Of a stretch of DNA of 64,000 nucleotides, positions 34,297 through 44,657 are shown one piece after another. The stretch's first letter is position 1, and each line of letters opens with the position of its first letter. Location of the stretch: positions 1,922,001-1,986,000 of the forward strand of contig NZ_CP064954.1 of NCBI RefSeq assembly GCF_011038655.2, written 5' to 3'. Below the pieces are notes generated by a model. That model had not been told where the DNA came from. It ran no database searches and saw nothing but the letters and a program-made list of their open reading frames with translations. Origin of the DNA: Corynebacterium lizhenjunii. GTDB lineage: Bacteria > Actinomycetota > Actinomycetes > Mycobacteriales > Mycobacteriaceae. The position numbers and the translations under genes are program-made.

Positions 34297-35292
34297 GTGC
34301 GTAAATCAACGGCCCCCGCCCTGGCTTTAGTGGCCCCGGCGCTAACGGTCCTCGCGGTAGTCATCGGCTATCCCATCATTCGCGCCGTCATGCTGTCCTT
34401 CCAGGGCAATCGCCACCTGGACCCGGCAACCGGCGTGTTCGTCGAAGGCAAATTCGCCGGCCTGGATAACTACCTGTATTGGATTACTAACCGGTGCATG
34501 GCGGCATCGGGAGAGGTAAGCGCCTGCCCACCCGGGGTCATTGCCACGGACTTTTGGCCAGCAGTGCGCATCACCTTGTTCTTCACCGTGGTGACGGTGG
34601 CCCTTGAAACCATCCTGGGCATCATCATGGCGCTGATCATGAATGGTAACTACCGCGGCCGCGGCCTGGTGCGCGCCGCCGTGCTCATCCCCTGGGCCAT
34701 CCCCACTGCGGTAACAGCCAAGCTGTGGCAATTCATGTTCGCCCCGCAGGGCATAGTCAACTCCCTGCTGGGCACCCACATTTCCTGGACCACGGACCCC
34801 ACTTTTGCCCGGCTGGCCGTCATCATCGCCGATGTGTGGAAGACCGCCCCCTTTATGGCCCTGCTCATCCTCGCGGGACTGCAAATGATCCCCAAGGAAG
34901 TCTACGAAGCCGCCCGCGTCGACGGCGCCACCCGCTGGCAAACCTTCACCCGCATTACCCTGCCGCTAGTGCGCCCGGCACTGATGGTGGCTGTGCTCTT
35001 CCGCACCCTCGATGCCCTGCGCATGTATGACCTGCCGGTGATCATGATTTCCGGCTCCTCCAACTCCCCCACCGCCACCATCTCCCAATTGGTGGTGGAG
35101 GACATGCGCCAAGGCAACTTCAATTCTGCCTCTGCCTTGTCCACCCTCATTTTCCTCCTCATCTTCGCAGTGGCCTTCATCCTGGTGCGCTTCCTAGGTG
35201 CCGACATCACCGGAACCGCGGAAGCAAAGCGGGCCCGGAGGGAAGCGGGGGCATCGGCAAGCAAGGCACAACCTGCTGGACAGAGGAGCTAA
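34297..35292 (+). CDS. ABC sugar permease (MalF/SugA/TusF-like)
   Basis: 331 residues, six transmembrane helices, EAA loop YEAARVDGATRWQTFTRITL near residue 205. Resembles SugA-type trehalose permeases. GTG start with AAAGGCAGG upstream. The C-terminal tail is short, charged and Ala-rich and contains the dispersed DNA motif (35261-35272), read here as GASASK. Stop is followed 2 bp later by the next ATG, showing coupling. Confidence 0.9.
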   Translation: MRKSTAPALALVAPALTVLAVVIGYPIIRAVMLSFQGNRHLDPATGVFVEGKFAGLDNYLYWITNRCMAASGEVSACPPGVIATDFWPAVRITLFFTVVTVALETILGIIMALIMNGNYRGRGLVRAAVLIPWAIPTAVTAKLWQFMFAPQGIVNSLLGTHISWTTDPTFARLAVIIADVWKTAPFMALLILAGLQMIPKEVYEAARVDGATRWQTFTRITLPLVRPALMVAVLFRTLDALRMYDLPVIMISGSSNSPTATISQLVVEDMRQGNFNSASALSTLIFLLIFAVAFILVRFLGADITGTAEAKRARREAGASASKAQPAGQRS

Positions 35293-35294
35293 GC

Positions 35295-36116
35295 ATGAAG
35301 CGATTCGGACACCTGCTGGGCGTCATTTTCATAATGTTTTGGGGGCTGGCGCCGTTTTATTGGATGGTGGTCACCGCGCTGCGCGATAAAGCGCACACGT
35401 TTGACACCACGCCCTGGCCCACGCACGTGACGCTGGATAATTTCCGCGACGCCCTCTCTACCACCAAGGGCAACGATTTCCTGGGCGCGATGGTCAACTC
35501 GCTGCTGATTTCTGCGGCGACCACCGCCATTGCTGTAGCCGTCGGCGTGTTTACCGCTTATGCCCTCGCGCGCATGGATTTCCGCGGCAAAGGCGTGGTC
35601 ACCGGCATTATCCTGGCGGCCTCAATGTTCCCCGGCATTGCGCTGGTAACCCCGCTGTTTCAGATGTTTGGGGACCTGGGGTGGATTGGCACCTACCGGG
35701 CGATGATTATTCCGAATATCTCCTTCGCCCTGCCGCTGACGGTCTATACGCTGCTGAGCTTCTTCCGCCAACTGCCCTGGGAGCTCGAAGAAGCCGCGCT
35801 GGTCGACGGCGCCACCAAGGGGCAGGCCTTCCGCAAAATTCTGCTTCCCCTGGCCGCGCCGGCACTGTTTACCACGGCGATTATCGCGTTTATCACCACC
35901 TGGAACGAGTTCATGCTGGCCCGGCAGCTATCCACCACTGCCACGGAGCCAGTCACGGTGGCCATTGCGCGCTTTAGCGGGCCGTCGGCCTTTGAATATC
36001 CCTACGCGGCCACCATGGCAGCGGGCGCGTTGGTTACCATCCCGCTGATCATCATGGTGCTGATTTTCCAGCAGCGGATTGTGGCCGGGCTAACCGCCGG
36101 CGGCGTGAAGGGGTAG
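35295..36116 (+). CDS. ABC sugar permease (MalG/SugB/TusG-like)
   Basis: 273 residues, six transmembrane helices, EAA loop EEAALVDGATKGQAFRKILL near residue 165. Partner of the preceding permease. GAGGAG in front of the ATG. No ATPase follows; the importer must use an ATPase encoded elsewhere, such as a shared MsiK-type protein. Confidence 0.92.
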   Translation: MKRFGHLLGVIFIMFWGLAPFYWMVVTALRDKAHTFDTTPWPTHVTLDNFRDALSTTKGNDFLGAMVNSLLISAATTAIAVAVGVFTAYALARMDFRGKGVVTGIILAASMFPGIALVTPLFQMFGDLGWIGTYRAMIIPNISFALPLTVYTLLSFFRQLPWELEEAALVDGATKGQAFRKILLPLAAPALFTTAIIAFITTWNEFMLARQLSTTATEPVTVAIARFSGPSAFEYPYAATMAAGALVTIPLIIMVLIFQQRIVAGLTAGGVKG

Positions 36117-36122
36117 CGGGCC

Positions 36123-36308
36123 ATGCGCCGCGCGCTGTTGTGGGACACCGCGCTGGGGTTTGTAGGCTTCTTCGCCTTTTTAGCCCTGCTCCAGGCCGTG
36201 CTCAATCTCTTTAGCCCCTCCCCTGCCCTGTGGCCTGGCCTACTGGCCGGGGCGCTATGCGCCGCTGAATTTGGCCTGTGGCTGGCCAAAAGAAAGGACC
36301 TTTCGTGA
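36123..36308 (+). CDS. Small two-helix membrane protein
   Basis: 61 residues with two hydrophobic segments (ALGFVGFFAFLALLQAVLNL; LWPGLLAGALCAAEFGLWLA) and a basic C-terminus. Starts 6 bp after the permease stop with a GGGG-type ribosome site, and its stop overlaps the GTG of the next gene, so it is part of the operon. A small membrane protein is likewise found among the C. glutamicum trehalose-uptake genes. Function unknown. Confidence 0.65.
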   Translation: MRRALLWDTALGFVGFFAFLALLQAVLNLFSPSPALWPGLLAGALCAAEFGLWLAKRKDLS

Positions 36309-37828
36309 GCACATCGACGCCCAAGCGGTCGCAGACTCCCAAGTGGTACGCCACCGCGGTGTTTTATCAGGCCCTGGTGCACGCTTTTCAGGACTCCAAC
36401 GCCGACGGTATTGGGGATCTGCGCGGGCTGATCTCCCGGCTAGACTACCTGGCGTGGCTGGGCATCGACTGTCTATGGCTGCCGCCGTTTTATCTCTCCC
36501 CCATGCGCGATGATGGCTACGATATTGCGGACTACTACGCCGTGGATCCGCGCTATGGAACCATGGCGGACATGGAGGAGCTCATCGCCGCCGCCCATGC
36601 GCGCGGGATTCGGGTGGTCACTGACCTGGCGCTGAACCACACTTCCGACCAGCACGCGTGGTTTCAGGCCTCGCGCCGCGACCCGTCGGGCCCCTATGGG
36701 GATTACTACGTATGGGGCGATGATCCGCAGCGCTATCCAGAGATTCGGGTCATTTTCAATGACACGGAGGAGTCCAATTGGGCCTGGGATCCGGTGCGCC
36801 AGCAGTACTACTTCCACCGCTTCTATTCCCACCAGCCGGATTTGAACTATGACTGCCCGTCGGTGCACCGAGAGGTCTTCAAGATCATCCGTTTTTGGAT
36901 GCGCAAGGGTATAGACGGTTTCCGTTTGGATGCCATCCCGTACCTTTATGAGCGCGATGGCGTGGGCGGAGAGTCCCTCCCGGAGACCCTGCACTTCATC
37001 GAGCAGGTGCGTGCCCTGGTGGATGCTGAGTTTCCCGATGCCCTGATTATCGCCGAGGCCAATCAACCTCCCGCGCAGACTATGGAGTTCTTTGGCGCGG
37101 GCAACCGGGTGCACATGGTGTTCAACTTCCCAGTCATGCCAGCTTTGTTTGCGGCGCTGGCTACCGGCAGCGCGGCCGGGGTTTACGACGTGTTGGATAA
37201 GCTGCCGGAGCTTCCCGCGGGCTGCCAGTGGGGGACGTTTCTGCGCAACCACGACGAGCTCACGCTAGAGATGGTCCCGCCCGAGGTACGCGAGGTAATG
37301 TACGCGGCGTACATGCCAGACCCGCGGGCCAAGGCCAACGACGGCATTGCCCGGCGCTTAGCCCCGCTGGTGGGTGGGGACTGTCGGAAGCTGGAGCTAA
37401 TGTTCTCCCTGCTCTTTAGCCTTCCCGGCGCGCCGTTTATCTACTACGGGGATGAGATTGGCATGGGAGAGGACATCACGCTACCCGACCGCCATGCGGT
37501 GCGCACCCCGATGCAGTGGGAGGAAGGCCCCGGCGCGGGGTTTAGTACTGCTGCCCCGCAGTGGCCGATTGTGGGTGGGACGTCGGTGGCCGCACAGCGC
37601 GCCGAGGAAGACTCGCTGCTGCACTTTGTGCGCGGACTGATTGCGCAGCGCAAGGCCCACCCCGAGCTAGCGCTTGCACCGTATGAGCCGGTGGAAACTG
37701 GAGTGGATGCCGTCTTTGCGTTCCAGCGCGGCAGCTTGTTGTGCGTACACAACTTTGGTGCGGAAGCGGTAGATTTGGGCCCAGTAGAGTTGGGCCCGTT
37801 TGGTTGGGCATGGATTCCTGTGGAGTAA
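36305..37828 (+). CDS. GH13 trehalose synthase-like enzyme (TreS type)
   Basis: 507 residues. Resembles maltose/trehalose-interconverting TreS: WYATAVFYQALVHAFQDSNA, then DYYVWGDDPQRYPEIRVIFN and SNWAWDPVRQQYYFHRFYSH. Catalytic residues of GH13 are visible: GFRLDAIP (nucleophile), IIAEANQ (acid/base) and RNHDELTLE. Shorter than typical TreS (near 600) because the C-terminal part is reduced, so it could also be an alpha-glucosidase. GTG at 36305 with AAAGGA upstream. Context with a trehalose-type importer supports trehalose or maltose breakdown. Confidence 0.82.
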   Translation: MSTSTPKRSQTPKWYATAVFYQALVHAFQDSNADGIGDLRGLISRLDYLAWLGIDCLWLPPFYLSPMRDDGYDIADYYAVDPRYGTMADMEELIAAAHARGIRVVTDLALNHTSDQHAWFQASRRDPSGPYGDYYVWGDDPQRYPEIRVIFNDTEESNWAWDPVRQQYYFHRFYSHQPDLNYDCPSVHREVFKIIRFWMRKGIDGFRLDAIPYLYERDGVGGESLPETLHFIEQVRALVDAEFPDALIIAEANQPPAQTMEFFGAGNRVHMVFNFPVMPALFAALATGSAAGVYDVLDKLPELPAGCQWGTFLRNHDELTLEMVPPEVREVMYAAYMPDPRAKANDGIARRLAPLVGGDCRKLELMFSLLFSLPGAPFIYYGDEIGMGEDITLPDRHAVRTPMQWEEGPGAGFSTAAPQWPIVGGTSVAAQRAEEDSLLHFVRGLIAQRKAHPELALAPYEPVETGVDAVFAFQRGSLLCVHNFGAEAVDLGPVELGPFGWAWIPVE

Positions 37829-39367
<1,539 letters not shown>

Positions 39368-39372
39368 CGACG

Positions 39373-39395
39373 CGCCGGGGTTCCCCGGCGTTTTA
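39373..39395 (+). terminator. Terminator after the GH1 gene
   Basis: 8-bp stem CGCCGGGG/CCCCGGCG with a 2-base loop, followed by TTTTA. Ends the sugar operon. A second perfect hairpin, GGCTGGCGC / GCGCCAGCC, lies at 39414-39443 just before the accD1 promoter. Confidence 0.8.
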
Positions 39396-39447
39396 CGCCC
39401 CTGACCTGGGCGTGGCTGGCGCGGAGAAAATAAAGCGCCAGCCAGAT

Positions 39448-39475
39448 GGAAATTTTCCCTTTGCACCCCTATGAT
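39448..39475 (+). promoter_or_regulatory. Promoter of accD1 with palindromic element
   Basis: TATGAT at 39470-39475 is a good -10 hexamer. The ATG of accD1 starts 8 bp later, so the transcript is likely leaderless or has a leader of one or two bases, and no ribosome site precedes the ATG. GGAAATTTTCC (39448-39458), a perfect palindrome, covers the expected -35 region and may be a repressor site, for example for a lipid-synthesis regulator such as FasR; that assignment is a guess. Confidence 0.55.
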
Positions 39476-39483
39476 TGCAGAAC

Positions 39484-41076
39484 ATGACCATTTCCTCATC
39501 TTTGCCGGAGACCACCGCGGATAAAATCGCGGAGCTCAAGCGGCGCCGTGCCGAGGCCTACGCCCCCCTGGGGCCGCAGGCACACGAGAAAGTCCACGCC
39601 AAGGGCCGCCTAACCGCCCGCGAGCGCTTGGATTATCTGCTAGACGAAGGCTCCTTTGTGGAGACAGACATGCTGGCTATCCACCGCACCACCGACTTTG
39701 GGATGGACGCCAAGCACCCCGTAACCGATGGCATTGTCACCGGCTGGGGCACTATCGACGGCCGCGAGGTCTGCATCTTTAGCCAGGATGGCACCGTCTT
39801 CGGCGGTGCTTTGGGCGAGGTCTACGGCGAGAAGATGGTCAAGATCCAAGAACTCGCCGTCACCACCGGTCGCCCCCTCATCGGCCTCTACGAAGGCGCC
39901 GGCGCGCGCATCCAAGACGGCGCGGTCTCCCTGGACTGGATTGCCGCCACCTTCTACCAGAACATCAAGGCCTCCGGCGTGGTCCCGCAGATTTCCGTCA
40001 TCATGGGCGCATGTGCTGGCGGTAACGCGTACTCCCCCGCCCTGACGGACTTTGTGGTCATGGTGGAAGAAAAGTCCAAGATGTTCGTCACCGGCCCAGA
40101 CGTGATTAAGACCGTTACCGGTGAGGCCATCACCCAGGAAGAACTCGGTGGCGCCAGTGTCCACATGAAGTCTGCGGGCAACACCCACTACACCGCGCAC
40201 TCCGATGAGGACGCCCTGGACTGGGTCCACGATCTGCTCAGCTACCTGCCCGCAAACAACCGCGAGCACGCCCCCTTTGAGGAGCACGAGCCTGCCACTG
40301 AGCTTTCCGATGCCGACTTGGCCCTAGATTCGCTCATTCCCGACTCTCCCACCCAGCCCTACGACGTCCGCGAGGTTATTGAGGCCCTGGCAGACGATGG
40401 AGAGTACCTGGAAATCCAGGCCGATTATGCCGATAACGTGGTCATTGCCTACGGGCGTATTGAGGGCCAAACGGTGGGCTTTGTGGCCAACCAGCCCATG
40501 GTCTTTGCAGGCTGCTTGGACATCAACTCCTCCGAAAAGGCCGCGCGCTTTATCCGCACCTGCGATAGCTTCAATATCCCGATTGTGTTGCTTGTCGATG
40601 TCCCCGGCTTCCTACCCGGCGCTGACCAGGAGCACAACGGTATTTTGCGCCGCGGTGCCAAGTTGCTCTACGCCTACGGCGAGGCCACCGTTCCCAAGAT
40701 TACAGTTACCATGCGCAAGGCTTATGGCGGCGCGTACTGCGTGATGGGGTCCAAAGGCTTGGGCGCTGACGTCAATCTGGCGTGGCCTACTGCCCAGATT
40801 GCAGTCATGGGTGCCGCTGGCGCGGTGGGCTTTATCTACCGCAAGGAGCTCAAGGCCGCAGAGGCCGCCGGTGAGGACGTCCAAGCCCTGGCCAAGGCTT
40901 TCGAGCGCGAATATGAGGACCACATGCTCAACCCCTACAAGGCCGCCGAGCGTGGGCTTATTGATGCCGTCATTCTTCCCTCGGAGACCCGCACTGCCAT
41001 CGCTCAGAATCTGCGTCTCTACGCCGATAAGACTGTGGCGCGCCCGGGCCGCAAGCACGGCAACATCCCGCTCTAA
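39484..41076 (+). CDS. accD1: Acyl-CoA carboxylase beta (carboxyltransferase) subunit, active type
   Basis: 530 residues. Transfers CO2 from carboxybiotin on AccBC to acetyl- or propionyl-CoA. Two crotonase-type halves; the N-terminal half holds [16 protein letters not shown] (first oxyanion motif, near residue 176) and the C-terminal half [19 protein letters not shown] (second). [20 protein letters not shown] is also intact. Matches DtsR/AccD-type proteins of corynebacteria. ATG 39484; a TTG three codons before is less likely. Followed 87 bp later by its own accE. Confidence 0.93.
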   Translation: MTISSSLPETTADKIAELKRRRAEAYAPLGPQAHEKVHAKGRLTARERLDYLLDEGSFVETDMLAIHRTTDFGMDAKHPVTDGIVTGWGTIDGREVCIFSQDGTVFGGALGEVYGEKMVKIQELAVTTGRPLIGLYEGAGARIQDGAVSLDWIAATFYQNIKASGVVPQISVIMGACAGGNAYSPALTDFVVMVEEKSKMFVTGPDVIKTVTGEAITQEELGGASVHMKSAGNTHYTAHSDEDALDWVHDLLSYLPANNREHAPFEEHEPATELSDADLALDSLIPDSPTQPYDVREVIEALADDGEYLEIQADYADNVVIAYGRIEGQTVGFVANQPMVFAGCLDINSSEKAARFIRTCDSFNIPIVLLVDVPGFLPGADQEHNGILRRGAKLLYAYGEATVPKITVTMRKAYGGAYCVMGSKGLGADVNLAWPTAQIAVMGAAGAVGFIYRKELKAAEAAGEDVQALAKAFEREYEDHMLNPYKAAERGLIDAVILPSETRTAIAQNLRLYADKTVARPGRKHGNIPL

Positions 41077-41163
41077 AGTCCTCCGCCCGTCCCGCACACC
41101 CCACCTCTAACCCAGTTAGCCCACATTCCCAGACACGGAACAGCACCTACTTAAGGAGTAACC

Positions 41164-41328
41164 ATGAACCAGCCACTGTTTTCCATCACCAACGGCAACC
41201 CCGCCGAAGAAGACGTCGCGGCGCTCAGCGCCGTCTTGCTGCAGCTGCGCACCGCCACCGAGCGTGAGACCACCTCCAAGGAACGCCGCGCCGAGCGCGC
41301 GCCCCTGCGCCACGTGCAGTTCTATTAA
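41164..41328 (+). CDS. accE: Acyl-CoA carboxylase epsilon subunit
   Basis: 54 residues, beginning MNQPLFSITNGNPAEEDVAA and ending LRHVQFY. The pattern x-I-x-x-G-N-P-x-x-E-[ED]-[IVL]-A-A-L is the signature of actinobacterial AccE, small proteins that strengthen the alpha-beta carboxylase complex. AAGGAG lies 7 bp before the ATG. Too short for many gene finders. A terminator follows. It is a paralogue of the second accE at 43351. Confidence 0.85.
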   Translation: MNQPLFSITNGNPAEEDVAALSAVLLQLRTATERETTSKERRAERAPLRHVQFY

Positions 41329-41350
41329 GGCTGCACCCCACCCCGAATCC

Positions 41351-41385
41351 AGCCCGGACCACACCACGCGGTCCGGGCTTTGCTT
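41351..41385 (+). terminator. Terminator after accD1-accE
   Basis: 10-bp stem AGCCCGGACC/GGTCCGGGCT with a 9-base loop, followed by TTGCTT. Ends the accD1 transcript. Confidence 0.8.
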
Positions 41386-41594
41386 ATGGCAGACATTGCG
41401 CCACGTGGACACGGCGCAGCTCCACAGCCCCAGGACATCTGAAAGGGCACTTGCCGAGGCTCAACATTGACATAATCCAAACCATCGGGTAGACTCACTG
41501 AGCAATACTTCATTTTCCCTAACCGCATACAACCGGCCCATCCCCACGGAGCAATGGCACGCTTCCGCCTACCAAAAATTGGAGGTAACCCATC

Positions 41595-41813
41595 ATGACA
41601 CCCCGCAATATCTGCCATATATGCCTATACATTGGCATCGCGTGTTCTCTGATTTCCACCATACTTCTCAGTACCGCAGCCGCCGATCGACTATCCAGTT
41701 CACTTGTTTGGCTGCCTAGTTCGCTTTTTATAGTAGCCGGACTGCTTTTCATCGGCGCCTTGGTTGCCGCCATTACGCACAACCGAACAGCTAAAACTGA
41801 GCCAAAGAACTAA
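41595..41813 (+). CDS. Small membrane protein
   Basis: 72 residues with two hydrophobic helices (ICLYIGIACSLISTILLST; LVWLPSSLFIVAGLLFIGAL) and a short basic tail. TTGGAGGT lies just upstream of the ATG and a clear terminator follows the stop, so this is a monocistronic gene. It is AT-richer than its neighbours. No family recognised. Confidence 0.65.
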   Translation: MTPRNICHICLYIGIACSLISTILLSTAAADRLSSSLVWLPSSLFIVAGLLFIGALVAAITHNRTAKTEPKN

Positions 41814-41833
41814 GCCCAAAGCAAAGACGAAGT

Positions 41834-41876
41834 CCTGGCCACCCCTTCCCTAAGATGGGGAGGCCAGGGCTTTTTC
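41834..41876 (+). terminator. Terminator after the small membrane protein gene
   Basis: CCTGGCC / GGCCAGG stem with an inner ACCCC/TGGGG extension (one extra A) followed by a five-T tract. Prevents transcription from running into accD2. Confidence 0.85.
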
Positions 41877-41997
41877 ACGCCGGGAGCCGATTCGTACACC
41901 TGGAGCACCTTCGCTAGTCGGCACGATTGGGAGGGGATTCTAGCCGCCGTGCAAGACGTTCGCAGAGCGGCACCGCCAGATAGTAAGGTATAAGGCT

Positions 41998-43338
41998 ATG
42001 ACTGATCTGAAGACCACTGCGGGCAAGATCGAGGATCTGCACTCGAAGCTCGCGCAGGCCCGCGCCCCGCAGGGGACGCAGACCGCGGCGCGGCAACGAG
42101 TACTGAGCTTGTTGGATGCGGACTCGTTTGTGGAAACGGATGCGCTGGCGCGTCACCGTTCGAAGGACTTCGGGCGCGAGCATGACCGCCCGTACACAGA
42201 CGGCGTGATCACTGGTTACGGCACCGTGGATGGCCGCAAAGTCTGCGTATATTCACTGGATGCCACCATTTTTGATGGCACTCTGGGTGAGGTCACAGGC
42301 GAGAAGATAGTCAAGGTCTATGACTTGGCCATCAAGACGGGTGTGCCGCTGGTGGGCATCGTCGAAGCTGGTGCGCCGCGCGCGCAGGAGGGCATTGTTT
42401 CCCTGGCGTTCCTTGGCCGCATCATGCAGCGCGCCACGCAGGCGTCGGGTTTGGTGCCCCAGATTACGGTGTCTTTTGGCACGGTGGAGTTCCTGCCGCA
42501 GGCCTTGGGCGACCTAACCATTGTGGCCCAGGCCGATGGTGCGCCCCACGCCGCTGAGTCTGCCGATGCCCAGTCTGCCGATACCCCCGGCACCCTCACC
42601 GCCGCAGACCCCATCGCGTGCGCGAAGCAGGTGCTGGGTTTGCTGCCGTCGAATAACCGCGCCGAAGCCCCACGTGCTGCGGCCCCGATTATGGCCGGTG
42701 CCATTGCCGATAACATCCGCGAGGAAGACGGCGTGCTCAACAGCCTGGTAGACGGCGGCGAATGCGACGTGGAACAGATCATCACCACGGTGGCGGAGTC
42801 GACGCTGCGCTTGAGCCCCGGCACCGCGCTGGGCCGGATCGAGGGCCGCTCCGTGGGGCTCATTAGTGTTCAAGAGAAACTAGACCCGGCCACTGCCCGG
42901 TTTATCCGCCTGTGCGATGCCTTCAATATCCCGCTGGTGACCTTTGTGGACGCCCCGGAGCTACCCCACTCCCCCGCACAGCTGGCGCAGGTAGCCCACG
43001 CCTATGCGGCGGCTACCGTGGGCAAGCTGACCGTGGTGGTGCGTCGTGCGCTCGGCAGCGGCTACGTGGTGGCGGGCTCAAAAGATTTGGGCGCAGACCT
43101 GGCCTATGCCTGGCCTACTGCCGAAATCGCGGTGGCGGATGCAACGGCGTTGGCGCAGACACTGGGCGTGGACGACGCCTCGGAGTTCCTCACCCCCTAC
43201 CAGGCGGCAGAGCGCGGCTTGGTCGATGCCGTCATTGAGCCTGCCACCACCCGCGGCTACCTCATTGAGGGCCTGCGTCTGCTGGAGCGCAAGTACGTCC
43301 CCACCCCGCCGAAGAAGCTCAGCAACATCATCCTGTAG
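41998..43338 (+). CDS. accD2: Acyl-CoA carboxylase beta-like subunit, degenerate
   Basis: 446 residues, about 85 shorter than AccD1 and aligned with it over most of its length (TDGVITGYGTVDGRKVCVYS; LGADLAYAWPTAEIAV; EFLTPYQAAERGLVDAVI). The first oxyanion motif is replaced: where AccD1 has [12 protein letters not shown], this protein has SFGTVEFLPQAL, and the following [16 protein letters not shown] block is absent, replaced by an Ala/Asp-rich linker. In the second motif GGAY is changed to GSGY. It may be a structural, non-catalytic partner in a mixed AccD complex. Followed directly by a second accE. Confidence 0.85.
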   Translation: MTDLKTTAGKIEDLHSKLAQARAPQGTQTAARQRVLSLLDADSFVETDALARHRSKDFGREHDRPYTDGVITGYGTVDGRKVCVYSLDATIFDGTLGEVTGEKIVKVYDLAIKTGVPLVGIVEAGAPRAQEGIVSLAFLGRIMQRATQASGLVPQITVSFGTVEFLPQALGDLTIVAQADGAPHAAESADAQSADTPGTLTAADPIACAKQVLGLLPSNNRAEAPRAAAPIMAGAIADNIREEDGVLNSLVDGGECDVEQIITTVAESTLRLSPGTALGRIEGRSVGLISVQEKLDPATARFIRLCDAFNIPLVTFVDAPELPHSPAQLAQVAHAYAAATVGKLTVVVRRALGSGYVVAGSKDLGADLAYAWPTAEIAVADATALAQTLGVDDASEFLTPYQAAERGLVDAVIEPATTRGYLIEGLRLLERKYVPTPPKKLSNIIL

Positions 43339-43350
43339 GAGGGATAAGCC

Positions 43351-43548
43351 ATTATTTCACAGGATGACATCACGATTTTGAGCGGCAATCCCACCCCGGA
43401 GGAAATTGCTGCGCTCACCGCGTTGCTCAACGAATTGGATGCGCGGGCTCGTGAGGACGCCGCGCAGGTTCATGTCCCCCGCGATCGCTGGGGCACTGAA
43501 GACGACCAGTACAACCCCTCGGCGCACTTGAACGTGCGCTACTACTAA
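43351..43548 (+). CDS. accE: Acyl-CoA carboxylase epsilon subunit with apparent ATT start
   Basis: 65 residues, starting IISQDDITILSGNPTPEEIA and ending LNVRYY, clearly paralogous to the accE at 41164. In this frame there is a stop at 43345 and no ATG, GTG or TTG before the conserved ITIL strand; the first codons are ATT ATT at 43351 and 43354. A strong AGGAGGG (43337-43343) overlaps the accD2 stop and lies 8 bp from the first ATT, ideal spacing. A TTG at 43378 would delete the conserved strand. Either a rare AUU start or a local mutation. maf begins 12 bp after its stop. Confidence 0.75.
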   Translation: MISQDDITILSGNPTPEEIAALTALLNELDARAREDAAQVHVPRDRWGTEDDQYNPSAHLNVRYY

Positions 43549-43560
43549 GACAGGTCTCGC

Positions 43561-44154
43561 ATGCGCCTTGTGCTTGCCTCAGCCTCACCGTCTCGCGCGG
43601 GCATTCTGCGCGCCGCGGGCGTGGAACCGGTGCTGCATCCGGCGGATGTGGACGAAAGGGGTATCGAAAAGCTCCTGGCCGGACAGCCTGCGGCAGAGGT
43701 GGTGGCTGCGCTCGCGGAGGCGAAAGCCCAGGCCGTGGCCGGGAACTACCCGCAGGATGTAGTGATTGGCGCAGATTCCATGCTGCTGCTTGGCGGTAAG
43801 CTGCAGGGCAAACCACACACCCCGGAGCGCACCATCGAGCGTTGGTGTGAGCAAGCCGGCAAAGAAGCGGTGCTGCTGACCGGGCATTGCATTATAGGGC
43901 CTCATGGGCAGCGGTGGGAAGAGACCTCGGCAACCACGGTGCGCTTTGCGGCGGCATCGGCAAGCGACATTGCTGTCTACGCCGCCACGGGCGAACCGCT
44001 GGAGTGCGCGGGCGCGTTTACCCTGGAAGCCCTGGGCGGGTGGTTTATTGACTCCATCGAGGGAGACCCCTCCTCCGTCATCGGGCTGTCCCTGCCTGTG
44101 GTGCGCCGGGCGCTGTATTCCTTCGGCTTGGACGTCAGCAGCTTCTGGGCCTAG
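43561..44154 (+). CDS. maf: Maf-family nucleotide pyrophosphatase
   Basis: 197 residues: MRLVLASASPSRAGILRAAG (SxSPxR phosphate loop), VIGADSMLLL, GKPHTPERTI, then IEGDPSSVIGLSLP near the end. Hydrolyses non-canonical or modified nucleoside triphosphates (house-cleaning). In the accD2-accE-maf run, likely one transcript. Contains the dispersed motif at 43954-43965, read here as AASASD. A maf gene at this place next to accD genes is typical of corynebacteria. Confidence 0.92.
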   Translation: MRLVLASASPSRAGILRAAGVEPVLHPADVDERGIEKLLAGQPAAEVVAALAEAKAQAVAGNYPQDVVIGADSMLLLGGKLQGKPHTPERTIERWCEQAGKEAVLLTGHCIIGPHGQRWEETSATTVRFAAASASDIAVYAATGEPLECAGAFTLEALGGWFIDSIEGDPSSVIGLSLPVVRRALYSFGLDVSSFWA

Positions 44155-44172
44155 CAGGTAAACTCTGGCGGC

Positions 44173-44595
44173 ATGGAAATGAAAGACATGCTTGCCCCCG
44201 CCCCCATTTTGCTGCCTGAGGACCCTGCGGGTGCTGCCAGCAGCGATGAGCTTGCCGATGCCGTGGCCGCCCCCAGCTCTCCTGCCGCCTGGGCCCGCCT
44301 GGCCGAAGCCGAATTAGCGCGGGTGCGTGCCGATGAGGCCCTGCCCACCGCCTATATCACCGCCTATGCCTACGCACGCACCGGCTATCACCGCAGTTTA
44401 GACCGGCTGCGCGCCAACGGCTGGAAGGGGTGGGGCCCGGTGCCCTTTAGCCACCCCGCCAACCAGGGAGTGCTGCGTTCCTGGGCGGCGCTGGCACATG
44501 CCGCGCAGGCCATTGGAGAGCAGGAGGAATACGACCGCCTGCGCCAGATGCTCTCTGACGCAGACCCCGAATCCGTGGCCGCACTTCTGGACTAG
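44173..44595 (+). CDS. DUF3151 family protein
   Basis: 140 residues. MLAPAPILLPEDP at the N-terminus and the helical YARTGYHRSLDRLRANGWKG with PVPFSHPANQGVLRSWAALA are characteristic of the actinobacterial DUF3151 family (function unknown). Probably cotranscribed with maf, 18 bp upstream. The N-terminal linker holds the dispersed motif (44250-44261) as DELADA. Convergent with the Cj0069-type gene; the gap contains short GCCGAG/CAGCTGAGC repeats. Confidence 0.85.
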   Translation: MEMKDMLAPAPILLPEDPAGAASSDELADAVAAPSSPAAWARLAEAELARVRADEALPTAYITAYAYARTGYHRSLDRLRANGWKGWGPVPFSHPANQGVLRSWAALAHAAQAIGEQEEYDRLRQMLSDADPESVAALLD

Positions 44596-44657
44596 CGCCC
44601 TAAGCCGGGCTGAGCCGAGGGAGCCGAGCCCAGCTGAGCTGGTTGACTGGGCCGAAC

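Noticed and set aside
36305..37828. Calling the GH13 enzyme treS outright
   Set aside because: The TreS-type segments are clear but the protein is shorter than usual TreS; an alpha-glucosidase role cannot be excluded, so no symbol was given.
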